Assembly: GCA_938030705.1 (NCBI GenBank)
Contig: CALHIR010000003.1
Location: 1 to 64,000 of the forward strand
Direction: 5' to 3'
DNA from: Candidatus Poseidoniaceae archaeon
GTDB taxonomy: Archaea; Thermoplasmatota; Poseidoniia; Poseidoniales; Poseidoniaceae
Length of the DNA stretch: 64,000 bases
The notes below the pieces were generated by a model, which did no database searches, had not been told where the DNA came from, and worked only from the letters and a program-made list of their open reading frames with translations. Every line of letters starts with the position of its first letter. Position 1 is the first letter of the stretch. This document shows, piece after piece, positions 1 to 8,667 of this stretch. The position numbers were made by a program, and so were the translations under genes.

Positions 1-136
1 GTTGTCTTGCGTTCATTCTTGCGTCGCACAAGGACCCATAACCCACCGATGGTTTACCGCATTTGCACCGGAAGTCACTCCCCGAAGGGTCGTCCCAGTC
101 TTCGATTGCGGCCGTACACGTGGTGTCAGACGTCAT
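1..136 (-). CDS. Partial zinc-ribbon-like small protein (runs off left edge)
   Basis: An open frame on the minus strand starts with ATG at 136 and remains open to the window edge (45 codons visible). It contains FRCKCGKPSVGYGSLC, a CxC plus distant Cys arrangement reminiscent of one half of a zinc ribbon. It is absent from the supplied ORF track because it is cut by the edge. An in-frame GTG lies four codons upstream of the ATG and an in-frame TGA closes the frame just above that. No clear Shine-Dalgarno sequence is visible. Function unknown; the call rests only on the open frame and the Cys pattern. Confidence 0.35.
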   Translation of the reverse strand, partial: MTSDTTCTAAIEDWDDPSGSDFRCKCGKPSVGYGSLCDARMNARQ

Positions 137-208
137 TGCTCGTTTCACAGTCGCTCAGCCTGATGTTGCAGGTACGGTAGTCAACCCTCAAGCCGACTCC
201 ATATCAAC

Positions 209-2716
209 TCATCGGCCAGCAAAAGGATTCTGAGCAGCGAAGCTTCTCGCAAACAACAGTTCGCCAACCCTCGAATCCCCCACACCAAGAACTTCGGAGT
301 CAAAAAGAGGCCATTCATTGACAGGACGTACCAGCCAACCTGCAAAGGGATGCGTAGCCAATAACGGAACCGGAAGACGTTGTTCGTGGGCGTAAACCAT
401 CTCGTAAAGATCCCGAAGATGTTGGTTCTCGCCCACTTCGTTGAGAAGGTTGGCGCCAAGGAGGTTCTCCGTGGTCAAGGTAAATCCGGGGTGGGAACCC
501 GCAAGTCCGGGAAATCGGTTCGGTTCCCCCGCTGGTCTTGCGAGTTGAACAATCCAGGAGCAGGCAAAGGATTGGAGCCATGTTCGCCCCGTGTGGCTGG
601 CAAGTTGAGTCGTCAGCCACTGTCCTGCAAACGCCGCCCACCACCGGTGAGGGAGGCGCTCCATCATGAGGCGTTGTGTCTCAGGAAGCCAAGGCTGGTT
701 TTTTTGTGCGATGTCCAAGGAGGAAGACCAAGCATACAAGAGGGAGGAAGTTGGCTGGTTTTTGGCAAGAGACACCCAATTGCGGAGCACATCATGCTGA
801 GCGGATGCCTCCATGGCCCGCCATCCAAACACGGATTCCAACACCTCCTGTTCGCAGATGGGCGATTTGAACCAAACCTCAGTGGCTTCGTTGAAGACGG
901 TCAACTCCTCCGAATTTGCGGGATGAAGCGAGCAAAGGAGACACGTAGCGTAGGCAGGTGACCAGCGGGTGTCTCGTTTCAATGCGTCTCGCCACTGGAC
1001 CAACACGCCTGCGTTGATTTGAGCGGTCGCTTGAATCCTGCGCAACACCAAACGCTGCCAAGTGGAACTGGCAGCCAGCATGGCCACCGGCAGGTGTTCA
1101 AGCGGAAGGCCATCGACCGGCAACAAATCCGTCCAACCGTTCGGGAGCCGCGTGTGCAGGCGCATCCAGCGAGCTGGACGATGTTCAGCAGGCGACGCAA
1201 TCCAAGATGCCAGTGGATATTCATGCTCCCACATGTTGGCCTGTTCTTCATCCCCATGCGGATAGAGTTTCAAGGCCTCAGCAAGGACGCTCCCCCCGTC
1301 CCCTTCGACCACCTCACCCGTGAAGGCTTCAATTTTTGTGGTTGAATGATGACCGATAAGTTCGAGGGCGCTTGAAGGCATGGAGAATGGATGCGTTCCG
1401 GTTGACCATGGTGTCGCCCCGGGAACGTTCAATTGAATCTGAAGCGTTGAAAGACGACGCAAACCGAGGGAAACCACCCCCATCTCGTCGCCGTCAGAAA
1501 TGACCGAACGTGGCCCGCCCAAAGAGGGTGGAGGGCCCCTTCTTGAAACAAAAGATCGACAAAGGGGGTGCTCAAGGGTTCGGGTCAGAAGATCATCCTC
1601 TATCTTTTCAAACGGCCAATCTACTACGAAGGGGACGGTGATGGTGTTGAGCACAAATTGCAGGAGAGCAGACGCCCCGCGACCCGTCATTCCGTAGAGA
1701 TCCAGATAGCCCTCGCTCAGGTCGGTGCTGCTCCAAGAGACGCGGCCAAAATCCATCAGCGCTTCCCGTTCGAGAACAGATGGCGAAGCCGATGCACCCT
1801 CGGCCAAGAGCCCCACGAAGTTTTCGTAAAGTTCCAAGATACGTTGGTTCTTCATTCGTGGATGTTTCAGTTTTAGCCATTCTTTGAGGACATCATAGGG
1901 CAGGCGCCGATGCTTCGTTGCATGTCGGTCTCCAATTTCGAGCGCTCCAGACCCCAAGGGCTGAAGCAAAAGAGAGCGATTCAACGGCGAATTGAGGTGG
2001 GCCCTGAGGCCCGGTTCTGGAAGATAGGCATGCGATGTGCCTTCTACATGCCCGACCATAACACCGCCCAACTGGAGGCGATACGGAGGTTGGCCTTGGC
2101 CCCCTTCAGCCGGAAAGAACTGCCCCTCCGCAAGATGCGTCTCTCCGCGAACCTCAAACACCTCACCGCGAACCAGACCAATCCGCTGGATGGAGGGTTC
2201 GAAGTCAGCAAGCGTATTTCCCCGTGAAAGGGGAGGGTTTGCAGGGCTTCCATCGTTCAGATGGTACCAACGAATGTTGGTTTTTGGAGCCAACACCCAC
2301 ACCCCCCCTCCGTTTCCACTGGAGACCGCCTGTCCGACAGAAGCCGCGTCGGGGATGAAAACGAGGGAACGTTCGGGCAAATGCGTGTAAGCAAGAAGGA
2401 CGTTGGCCTCATCAGCATGGAGCACCATCGGTTGATTGGCCTTGCTCAAAACATCGCCGTAGCGCATCATTTTGCTGACGGCATCTTCCGCGAGACGTTC
2501 AACCCCTTGTTGACTGAGGAAAAGCGGCGCATTTCGAAGACCTCCCGATTCATCTCTTGTGATCAGCCCTGCTTCTCTCAACTGCCGACAGGCAAGCGAG
2601 GCGTGAGGCATTCGCATCCCAAATTGAGTGGCGATTTCAGAAACGGTCGAAGAACCGTGTCGGAGCCAGACCAGAATATGACGGTGGGCTGCTGAACGGA
2701 TGGTGCGGGAAGACAT
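209..2716 (-). CDS. Large orphan protein with N-terminal winged-helix domain (835 aa)
   Basis: Residues about 1-75 form a MarR/ArsR-like winged-helix segment (SEIATQFGMRMPHASLACRQL as helix-turn-helix, then LITRDESGGLR as the wing). The remaining 750 residues are not a family I recognise. They are soluble-looking, Trp-rich towards the C-terminus, with no obvious membrane segment or Walker motif. The ATG at 2716 is preceded by AGGTGA at SD distance, and a TATA-like AAATATAAC lies about 70 nt upstream. The gene is transcribed alone, divergent from the small winged-helix gene at 2990. A DNA-binding role is inferred from the N-terminus only; the large C-terminal part could be a sensor or effector. 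Confidence 0.75.
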   Translation of the reverse strand: MSSRTIRSAAHRHILVWLRHGSSTVSEIATQFGMRMPHASLACRQLREAGLITRDESGGLRNAPLFLSQQGVERLAEDAVSKMMRYGDVLSKANQPMVLHADEANVLLAYTHLPERSLVFIPDAASVGQAVSSGNGGGVWVLAPKTNIRWYHLNDGSPANPPLSRGNTLADFEPSIQRIGLVRGEVFEVRGETHLAEGQFFPAEGGQGQPPYRLQLGGVMVGHVEGTSHAYLPEPGLRAHLNSPLNRSLLLQPLGSGALEIGDRHATKHRRLPYDVLKEWLKLKHPRMKNQRILELYENFVGLLAEGASASPSVLEREALMDFGRVSWSSTDLSEGYLDLYGMTGRGASALLQFVLNTITVPFVVDWPFEKIEDDLLTRTLEHPLCRSFVSRRGPPPSLGGPRSVISDGDEMGVVSLGLRRLSTLQIQLNVPGATPWSTGTHPFSMPSSALELIGHHSTTKIEAFTGEVVEGDGGSVLAEALKLYPHGDEEQANMWEHEYPLASWIASPAEHRPARWMRLHTRLPNGWTDLLPVDGLPLEHLPVAMLAASSTWQRLVLRRIQATAQINAGVLVQWRDALKRDTRWSPAYATCLLCSLHPANSEELTVFNEATEVWFKSPICEQEVLESVFGWRAMEASAQHDVLRNWVSLAKNQPTSSLLYAWSSSLDIAQKNQPWLPETQRLMMERLPHRWWAAFAGQWLTTQLASHTGRTWLQSFACSWIVQLARPAGEPNRFPGLAGSHPGFTLTTENLLGANLLNEVGENQHLRDLYEMVYAHEQRLPVPLLATHPFAGWLVRPVNEWPLFDSEVLGVGDSRVGELLFARSFAAQNPFAGR

Positions 2717-2750
2717 CAGGAGTCACCTTTTTCTGCCCGAGGCAAGTCTC

Positions 2751-2768
2751 ACCAAGGGATTTCTTGGT
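2751..2768. promoter_or_regulatory. Inverted repeat ACCAAG-N6-CTTGGT downstream of a TATA-like box
   Basis: A 6+6 bp perfect inverted repeat lies between the TATA-like element (2783-2791, minus strand) and the start codon of the 835-aa winged-helix gene, roughly where transcription would begin. That position would suit a repressor site, possibly autoregulatory, but short repeats arise by chance and no second copy was found. Confidence 0.25.
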
Positions 2769-2782
2769 AAAAACATTACCTA

Positions 2783-2791
2783 GTTATATTT
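2783..2791 (-). promoter_or_regulatory. TATA-box-like element for the 835-aa gene
   Basis: On the minus strand AAATATAAC stands in an AT-rich tract upstream of the ATG at 2716. Spacing predicts a start site near 2757-2760. Assigned by sequence and position only. Confidence 0.4.
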
Positions 2792-2989
2792 AGTTATACA
2801 TTTCCGGTGGAACTGTGAAAAATAACTTACCTTCAGAAGCCATAGTGTGGGAATAACACCGATATTTTATCACCAAATGTAACCAAGTCGTTGACTTGAG
2901 GAGGAACCATTATATCAGCGGCCTCGCTCCTAAAGAACATCGGCACAATCCAATAAATGCCGACCCATAAATGACAGGAGGGAACAAAC

Positions 2990-3313
2990 ATGAAAACTAC
3001 ACGCATCCGTGAAAAAATCAAGAAATTCTTAGGCGATCGACCACGAAACACTGCTGAAATCCTGGAGTACATCAACAGCACGATGCGACATGGTACCACC
3101 AGCCAACAACTTGGCAACGTGTTGTCCAAGGACAAGGACATCGTCAAGGTCGGCTACATCAAGCGTTCCGGAATTCTCTCTGGCGGCTACGATATCTGCG
3201 AATGGGCCACCCGCACCTGGGTTTCTGAGAACTGCCCCGAGTGGGTTGAAGGAACCCCCATCATCGTTGACAGTGAAGGAAACTTCATGACCAACAGCGA
3301 TGAGAAACTCTGA
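2990..3313 (+). CDS. Small winged-helix-like protein (107 aa)
   Basis: The N-terminal 80 residues (TRIREKIKKFLGDRPRNTAE, then a Q-rich recognition-type helix TTSQQLGNVLSKD and a basic hairpin VGYIKRSGI) read as a small winged-helix DNA-binding fold. The acidic C-terminal 25 residues follow. A strong SD (AGGAGGGA) precedes the ATG by seven bases. The gene stands alone between a divergent promoter region and a convergent small gene. The leader GAGGGAACAAACATG is almost the same as that of the gene at 41420. No specific regulon can be assigned; a chromatin or general regulator role is possible. Confidence 0.75.
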   Translation: MKTTRIREKIKKFLGDRPRNTAEILEYINSTMRHGTTSQQLGNVLSKDKDIVKVGYIKRSGILSGGYDICEWATRTWVSENCPEWVEGTPIIVDSEGNFMTNSDEKL

Positions 3314-3316
3314 GGT

Positions 3317-3558
3317 TTACTCTTCCTCGTACTCGATTCCAAGATGCCCCATGACGGGGCTCACCTTGGCTTGTGAGCGCCTCAATGTGGCGTCCACGCT
3401 GACCTCACAAGCCGCCTCCAAGGCGACCACCGTGTTGGTAGAATAGTAACGAACATGTTGAGGAACGTGAACGCGTTCATAGGGAAGCGAATCAAGAAAT
3501 CGACGGCGACCTACCAGCCGGAAGAGTGGATCAGCCCCCCACGATACCTTTTGACCAT
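3317..3558 (-). pseudogene. Small conserved-looking gene with apparent 1-nt frameshift at a G6 run
   Basis: Below the ORF-track cutoff, the minus strand holds an open frame ending at 3317 that codes GADPLFRLVGRRRFLDSLPY...GHLGIEYEEE, but this frame has no ATG before an in-frame TGA near 3571. A good ATG at 3558 (MVKRYRGG) lies in another frame that hits TAG soon after. The two frames meet exactly at GGGGGG (plus-strand CCCCCC, 3535-3540). Adding one G, or a -1 ribosomal slip there, yields one uninterrupted 80-aa basic protein, and the total length (242 nt) fits that repair exactly. It follows the aldolase gene by 54 nt in the same direction, so it is probably the last gene of that operon. Sequencing indel, true mutation and programmed frameshift are all possible. 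Product unknown. Confidence 0.55.
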
Positions 3559-3612
3559 GACCCCAGGGTCGTCACTTAGGAAAGGAGACACAAGCAACGG
3601 CAAAGGGAGCAT

Positions 3613-4560
3613 TCACTTTCCTTCGTAGATGGCCATCGCTTTGTCGACCGAGGCCCCTTCGCAAATGATGGCATGACAAGCGGCCGTCATGCGAACGGCT
3701 TCTTCGGTCTCTTTTTGGTGAATGTTTCGTCCTGTGGCAGCGCCACGGCAACCAGCGATGTTCATCTGATCGTGAAGGCGTTGCAAGAAATCTCGAGGTG
3801 GAAGCGAACCGCCTCCTGAGCAAATGATACCTGTTCGCCCTGCGGCTTCAACTGCAATTCTCAATGATTCCGGTTGCGTCATGCCCTCAAAGGCCTTCGG
3901 ATAGTTGACCTTGGCGAAATCTGCGCCAATACAACTGGCCACGCCGGCGGCTCCTGAGATGAGTTGCGGGTCTTTTTCATCGGCGACAGCTTTTCCTCTC
4001 GGGTACATCCAAACCACCGAAATCATCCCAAGTTCGTGGGCTTGACGGATGAACTGAGCGGCTTCTGTCAGCATCTCATGTTCAAATTCACTTCCGATGT
4101 ACACGGTGTAGCCAATGCCAACCACATTGATGCCATTGTGCACCAAGGACATGACGTCGTCCATGTCCCAAAGCGCTTGACTGATGGGGTCTCGTTGTGT
4201 GGTCTTGACCAAATGCGATTTGGAATTGAGTTTTACGAGGTAGGGAACATCGGGATGGTCTCGTGCGTATTGAGCGATGAGGCCGCATTGACCAGCGAGG
4301 ACACCGATGGTGCCGTCAGCGTGGGCGCGTGCTCCAATTTCGAACAAATGGCCAGGGTCGTTCGACGACATCGGGATGGTCTTGCCACCGTCGTAAAAAT
4401 CGTCGTTCAAATGCTCAATTTTTTGGTCACAAGCAAAGAGATTCATTGAACCCGTGCCCGCCGTAGCGGCTCGCATATTGTCGATGTAGGTCTCGATCAA
4501 TTCATCTGGAACATCGGCTGGAACATTGATGTCGCTCATGGAAATCACGTCGTCAATCAC
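3613..4560 (-). CDS. Class I (DhnA-type) fructose-bisphosphate aldolase
   Basis: Archaeal class I aldolase of the DhnA/LacD TIM-barrel type, making fructose-1,6-bisphosphate from triose phosphates for gluconeogenesis. Visible family marks are FACDQKIEHLNDDFY near residue 42, the Schiff-base lysine in DFAKVNYP (about K217), and the phosphate-binding GGGS near residue 250. Length 315 aa is normal. The ATG at 4560 overlaps the stop of the crotonase gene (ATGA); a second ATG at residue 8 (MSDINV) is also possible. The class II bisphosphatase glpX at 7670 supplies the next gluconeogenic step. The related ADH synthase of the alternative shikimate route is a less likely alternative. Confidence 0.88.
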   Translation of the reverse strand: MIDDVISMSDINVPADVPDELIETYIDNMRAATAGTGSMNLFACDQKIEHLNDDFYDGGKTIPMSSNDPGHLFEIGARAHADGTIGVLAGQCGLIAQYARDHPDVPYLVKLNSKSHLVKTTQRDPISQALWDMDDVMSLVHNGINVVGIGYTVYIGSEFEHEMLTEAAQFIRQAHELGMISVVWMYPRGKAVADEKDPQLISGAAGVASCIGADFAKVNYPKAFEGMTQPESLRIAVEAAGRTGIICSGGGSLPPRDFLQRLHDQMNIAGCRGAATGRNIHQKETEEAVRMTAACHAIICEGASVDKAMAIYEGK

Positions 4561-5447
4561 TCGCCAGTGAAATTGGCCACACGCTTCTCAACATAAGCGG
4601 CGATGCCTTCCTTGGCATCGCTGCTGTTGAAGAGCGCCGCTTGGAGTTCTCGCTCGAGGGCCAAGTGGTATTCAAAGGGAATTTCTGGACCGGTCTGGCA
4701 GGAGCGCTTGATGTTTCCAACGGCCTTGACAGCCTTGTTGGGCAAGGTGAATTGGCTGCACCAGTCAAGGATATCTCGTCGGAATTCATCGGGGTCGCCC
4801 TCCCAAATGTGGTTGATGAGGTTACAGGCATGAGCGTCTTCAAAGGACATGAGTTCACCCGTGACCATCATTTCGAGGGCCTTGGCCTTCCCGATGAGAC
4901 GGGTCAGGCGAGCGGTACCCCCGGTACCGGCGAGCACGCCGAGGTTGATTTCCGGGAGGCCGACCTTTCCGGAGTTCTTTCGGGCGATGCGAATGTCAGC
5001 GGCCATGGCGATCTCGAGGCCTCCGCCGACAGCGTGGCCGTTGATGGCACAAATCACGAGTTTGGCCGTTTGCTCAAGGCGTGAGAGGGTCTCATTGGCG
5101 TGAAGGCAAAAGTTGTACTTGAACCCAGGAGTGACGCTGTTGAGCATCTGAATGGAAGCGCCCGCAGAGAAGAAGGAGGCCCCGTTCCCGGTCAAAACAA
5201 TGCAGGTGACGTCATCATCAAATCGAGCACGGACGATGGCTTCGTCAATGTCTCGCATCATACCGTGGGTGTAGGTGTTGGGCGAACGGTCGTTGGTGCC
5301 TTCAAGCGGAGCTCCTGCGGAATCCGAGGTCAGTTCAATGACGGCAATACCGTTCTCGGTCACGCCGTAATTGACGAGTCGGTTGGGCATTGGTTCAAGT
5401 TTCAATCCATAGAGGTCGCTCATGCCCCAAGCCACAGGGGTTGGCAT
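4557..5447 (-). CDS. Enoyl-CoA hydratase/isomerase family protein
   Basis: Crotonase-fold enzyme of 296 aa acting on acyl-CoA thioesters. The oxyanion-hole segments are visible: SAGASIQML (about residue 95) and NGHAVGGGLEIAMAADIRI (about residue 140), followed by GLPEINLGVLAGTGGTARL with the second catalytic glutamate. Both acidic residues typical of true hydratases are present. The gene start overlaps the stop of the upstream FAD protein (TAATG) and its end overlaps the aldolase start, so the three are translationally coupled. The alternative start MSDLYG is eight codons in. Substrate is unknown; a central loop (GTNDRSPNTYTHGMMRD) is unusual for short-chain hydratases. Confidence 0.85.
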   Translation of the reverse strand: MPTPVAWGMSDLYGLKLEPMPNRLVNYGVTENGIAVIELTSDSAGAPLEGTNDRSPNTYTHGMMRDIDEAIVRARFDDDVTCIVLTGNGASFFSAGASIQMLNSVTPGFKYNFCLHANETLSRLEQTAKLVICAINGHAVGGGLEIAMAADIRIARKNSGKVGLPEINLGVLAGTGGTARLTRLIGKAKALEMMVTGELMSFEDAHACNLINHIWEGDPDEFRRDILDWCSQFTLPNKAVKAVGNIKRSCQTGPEIPFEYHLALERELQAALFNSSDAKEGIAAYVEKRVANFTGE

Positions 5448-6730
5448 TAAGAAGAAATCGCTGTGTTTTCTTGCCCTGTCTCGTCGCTTTCATTGTCTTC
5501 AGCAAAGGAAACATGACCGCCTCCACGGCGTATGGCGTCCCATTGGTTCCCTACGGCTTGAGCTGCCGCTGATGGTTCCCAAACGTCCCGCTTGAGGGCC
5601 TTTCGAAACGGCATCCTGCGAACACCACGACCGTGGGCCTTGGGGTCGTTGACGAGCATGAACGGACTGACGATGCGATAGAGCACACGCTTGAACAGGG
5701 TAGGGCGGAAGAGTTTTCCAATCCAAATCAACCCGTCTCCTCGCTTTTTCTGATCGTTCATCCACGCCTTGCACATGCGCTTGAACGTGCGGTCGCCAAC
5801 ACGATTCATCAGCCAGCGATTGGCAACACTGGTTCGAACATAGGGCATCAATTGCTTACGTACATCGTCCTCGTAGTCGCCTTCCCCCAGTATGTCTCTG
5901 GCTGCCAGCACCCCAGACCAAACGGCCATACGCATGCCGAAACCCCACATGAAATCCTGAAGTCCACCGGATTCCCCCACATAGTAGCGGCCGTCCTGTT
6001 TGTAATGCCGATTGATGGTAAAGTCCCCTTTACCACCCACTCGCTTGATCGGTTGGCGGTTCAAGTTCGGATAGTGAGCCTCGTACCATGCAATGGTCTC
6101 GTTGAGGAAGCGCTCCGACTTTCGTTGCTTTCGCCACAAACATGTGCAGATGAGGCCAACGCCGTCGATGATGATGAGGTAGGAATAGGACCCGGGAGCC
6201 AACCGGTCGTTCAGTTGGAATGCAATGTGGTTGGGGTGGTCCGTTCGGAAAATCTCACCGTAAGCCACCGCCGAGGTCCCCTTGGGACCACAGGCGATGA
6301 TGGTGCAATCCTCTTCCTTGACCCTTGACTTGTAATGGAGATGAGCACCGGCTTGGAGGGCTTGTCGTTTGAACCCCTGGTCGATGGTGTGGGCGGATGT
6401 CCCTCGTTCCACGATGCGGTACGCCACGCCTTCGGTCCGGGCTTGAGTGATCACATCGTCTGGATGAATCAAATCGACCGTGTCAAAGGTGGTGGCTCTG
6501 AAGGCGGAAGCATCCAAGCCCCAATGGGTGAGTTGGTCAAAGAAATCATCGTCCATGCTCCAATTCTCAAGGGCTTGAAAGTCGCCGTCAAACCGAGCCC
6601 CAGAGTCTGCTCGGATATCGTGAACGTGAACTTCTTTGCCTGCTTTTGCCAGCACGATGGCGGCGGCCAAACCGGACAACCCCGCACCCATGATGTGAAT
6701 GGGTTCGGAAGTTGAAGTGGCATCGGCCAT
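5447..6730 (-). CDS. FAD-dependent oxidoreductase, geranylgeranyl-reductase-like
   Basis: The Rossmann GxGxxG motif GAGLSGLAAAIVLAKAG near residue 15 and the C-terminal segment GESGGLQDFMWGFGMRMAVWSG (broken here into family-like pieces) match the PHBH-fold geranylgeranyl reductase group, which saturates isoprenoid chains of archaeal lipids. The ORF track starts at 6994, but the first 88 residues are low-complexity and overlap moaE; ATG at 6730 (MADATSTSEP) gives 427 aa with the FAD motif at the expected place. It is divergent from moaE, and heads the operon with crotonase and aldolase. Lipid reduction is an inference; other PHBH-type oxidoreductases cannot be excluded. Confidence 0.75.
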   Translation of the reverse strand: MADATSTSEPIHIMGAGLSGLAAAIVLAKAGKEVHVHDIRADSGARFDGDFQALENWSMDDDFFDQLTHWGLDASAFRATTFDTVDLIHPDDVITQARTEGVAYRIVERGTSAHTIDQGFKRQALQAGAHLHYKSRVKEEDCTIIACGPKGTSAVAYGEIFRTDHPNHIAFQLNDRLAPGSYSYLIIIDGVGLICTCLWRKQRKSERFLNETIAWYEAHYPNLNRQPIKRVGGKGDFTINRHYKQDGRYYVGESGGLQDFMWGFGMRMAVWSGVLAARDILGEGDYEDDVRKQLMPYVRTSVANRWLMNRVGDRTFKRMCKAWMNDQKKRGDGLIWIGKLFRPTLFKRVLYRIVSPFMLVNDPKAHGRGVRRMPFRKALKRDVWEPSAAAQAVGNQWDAIRRGGGHVSFAEDNESDETGQENTAISS

Positions 6731-6782
6731 GCATGGCCATGGAGGCGTGAGGTTTGAATGATTTGTTCCTTTCGTGCAGGTC

Positions 6783-7208
6783 ATGTCGGGCGTGGTCTTG
6801 GTGGAGGAAGCGCCCGATGCTCTTGACCCAAACGACCTTCGCAGCCGCATGAACACCGAGGCGTGCGGAGCGGTGGTCAGTTTTGTTGGCTTGACCCGGG
6901 AAACGGAAGGCGACGCTGATGTGCTCCGATTGGAATTTGATGCATGGCAGGACAAATTAACACCGGTGTTATCACGGTTGGCAAGGGAGGCCATCGATCA
7001 CTTTGGCGTGCGTTCCGTGGCCATGGCCCATCGGACGGGCGCCGTGGGTCCACAAGAGCCCATTGTGGCCATCCACGTTGGCAGCCCGCACCGCAAAGAA
7101 GCCTTCCAAGCCTGCGAATGGCTCATTGATGAGTTGAAAAAGCAAGCACCCATATGGAAGAAAGAGGTCACCTCCGAAGGGGAGACCTGGAAGGAGGGGT
7201 TGGGTTGA
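6783..7208 (+). CDS. moaE: Molybdopterin synthase catalytic subunit MoaE
   Basis: MoaE transfers sulfur, delivered by thiocarboxylated MoaD, to cyclic pyranopterin monophosphate. Visible family segments are GAVVSFVGLTRETEG near residue 30, HRTGAVGPQEPIVAIHVGS near residue 85, and the C-terminal KKQAPIWKKE with catalytic lysines. The ATG at 6783 (MSGVVLVEE, 141 aa) is preferred over the upstream GTG at 6774. The gene heads a plus-strand run with moaC, glpX and a regulator, divergent from the FAD protein. No moaD is visible in the window. Confidence 0.93.
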   Translation: MSGVVLVEEAPDALDPNDLRSRMNTEACGAVVSFVGLTRETEGDADVLRLEFDAWQDKLTPVLSRLAREAIDHFGVRSVAMAHRTGAVGPQEPIVAIHVGSPHRKEAFQACEWLIDELKKQAPIWKKEVTSEGETWKEGLG

Positions 7209-7657
7209 GTGAAAAATCCATTGAAGGCATCATCAACATCGGCAGCAAACCCGTGGTTGAACGTCGTGCGACCGCTCGAGGTCGGCTGGTGCTCCAAGCC
7301 ACGACCAAAGCCGCCATTGAGCATGGCAACGTGAAGAAAGGTGACGTGCTTGAAGCCTCCACCATCGCTGCCATTCAAGCCGTGAAAGAAACGCCGCGAA
7401 TCGTCCCTCATTGCCACCCCATCCCGCTTGAGGGGACCGAAGTCAACTGGCGCTGGGCGGGCGATGATCTGTGGTGCACCGTCACCGTAGCGGCGCACTA
7501 CAAGACCGGAATAGAGATGGAAGCCCTCACGGGCGTGGCTGCTGGGCTTTTGTGCGTCTTTGACATGGTAAAATCGCTTGAAAAAGACGACCAAGGCCAG
7601 TACCCTGTGGCCCGAATCTCCGACCTTGAAGTGGTAGAGAAGTTCAAGGGAATCTGA
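7205..7657 (+). CDS. moaC: Cyclic pyranopterin monophosphate synthase MoaC
   Basis: MoaC turns the MoaA product into cyclic pyranopterin monophosphate in molybdenum cofactor synthesis. The active-site region KETPRIVPHCHPIPL and the helix GIEMEALTGVAAGLLCVFDMVKS (split family motif) are intact. The ORF track begins at 7154 inside moaE, but homologous sequence only begins at SIEGIINIG. The best start is TTG at 7205, overlapping the moaE stop (TTGAG...TGA) and placed just after GGAGGGG, giving 150 aa. A non-ATG start with translational coupling to moaE is therefore likely. Confidence 0.92.
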   Translation: MSEKSIEGIINIGSKPVVERRATARGRLVLQATTKAAIEHGNVKKGDVLEASTIAAIQAVKETPRIVPHCHPIPLEGTEVNWRWAGDDLWCTVTVAAHYKTGIEMEALTGVAAGLLCVFDMVKSLEKDDQGQYPVARISDLEVVEKFKGI

Positions 7658-7669
7658 ACCGTTGTATTG

Positions 7670-8650
7670 ATGGCGTTCCCGCGATTCCAACGATTCATGG
7701 GCATCACCACCGACCTTGCACACCACTTCCTCGAGGCGGTTGACCAAGCCGCCATTGCAAGCGCTGCTTGGCGCGGAAAAGGCGACAAAAACGCCGCTGA
7801 TGATGCCGCTGTTGAAGCGATGCGCCGAACCTTCGACAACGTGCCTTTTGATGGGCGTGTCGCCATAGGCGAGGGCGAACGAGACGAAGCGCCCATGCTC
7901 TACATCGGCGAAGAACTCGGTTCCATGGTCGGCGTGGCAGGCGCCCCCCAAATCGACATCGCCGTCGACCCGTTGGAGTGCACCAATAATTGCGCTGATG
8001 ATAAGCCAAATTCCATCGCCGTCCTTGCAGCCGCCCCGCGCGGGACCCTGCTTCATGCCCCGGATTGCTACATGGACAAATTGGCCGCAGGACCGGCTCT
8101 CGCCGACCATGTTTCCCTAGACGGTGGCGTAGCCTACAACATTGAACAAGCCATGCACGTCTTGGATTGCGAAGCCGGTGATGTCCGCATCGTCGCCCTT
8201 GACCGAGACCGCCACAGTTCATTGTTCAAGGAGATACGCAACACCGGCGCACAGCTTCATCTTCTCGGTGATGGCGACGTCTCCGGAGCCATTTGGGCGG
8301 CCAAGGAAGACGGCCCGTTTGACATGCTCATGGGCATTGGAGCCGCGCCCGAAGGCGTCATTTCCGCCACCGCCATCCTCGGCATTGGTGGTCTCTTTGA
8401 GGGTCGCCTCGTCTTCCGCTCAGACGAAGAGGAAGCACGTGCGGAAACAATGGTGAACGACGACCTCACGCGGCTTTGGAAGGCCGCAGACCTTTGCAAG
8501 AGCGAGGATGCGGTGTTTGCCGCCGCCGGCGTATGTGATGGCTACCTTCCCGGCGTGAAGGTCGATGGCGAGTACACGACCACGTTCAACGAGCTGATCG
8601 ATGTGTCGACGAAAACCATTGTCCGCTCTGAAAAACGCCGCACCGTTTGA
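7670..8650 (+). CDS. glpX: Class II fructose-1,6-bisphosphatase (GlpX)
   Basis: A 326-aa GlpX-type phosphatase that removes the C1 phosphate of fructose-1,6-bisphosphate using divalent metal. Metal-site motifs are visible: KGDKNAADDAAVEAMR near residue 38, IGEGERDEAPMLY near residue 66, and DIAVDPLECTNNCA near residue 97. The usual D(P)(V)EGT is changed to DPLECT, with Cys-Thr in place of Gly-Thr, which is worth noting. ATG at 7670 is preferred over the TTG at 7667. Archaea often use FBP aldolase/phosphatase instead; here a class I aldolase lies divergently 3 kb away. Confidence 0.9.
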   Translation: MAFPRFQRFMGITTDLAHHFLEAVDQAAIASAAWRGKGDKNAADDAAVEAMRRTFDNVPFDGRVAIGEGERDEAPMLYIGEELGSMVGVAGAPQIDIAVDPLECTNNCADDKPNSIAVLAAAPRGTLLHAPDCYMDKLAAGPALADHVSLDGGVAYNIEQAMHVLDCEAGDVRIVALDRDRHSSLFKEIRNTGAQLHLLGDGDVSGAIWAAKEDGPFDMLMGIGAAPEGVISATAILGIGGLFEGRLVFRSDEEEARAETMVNDDLTRLWKAADLCKSEDAVFAAAGVCDGYLPGVKVDGEYTTTFNELIDVSTKTIVRSEKRRTV

Positions 8651-8667
8651 AGTGATGAGGAACGACC

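Noticed and set aside
6998-8110. 370-aa open frame on the minus strand
   Set aside because: It lies wholly opposite moaE, moaC and glpX, whose motifs are unmistakable; long antisense frames are common here because of codon bias.
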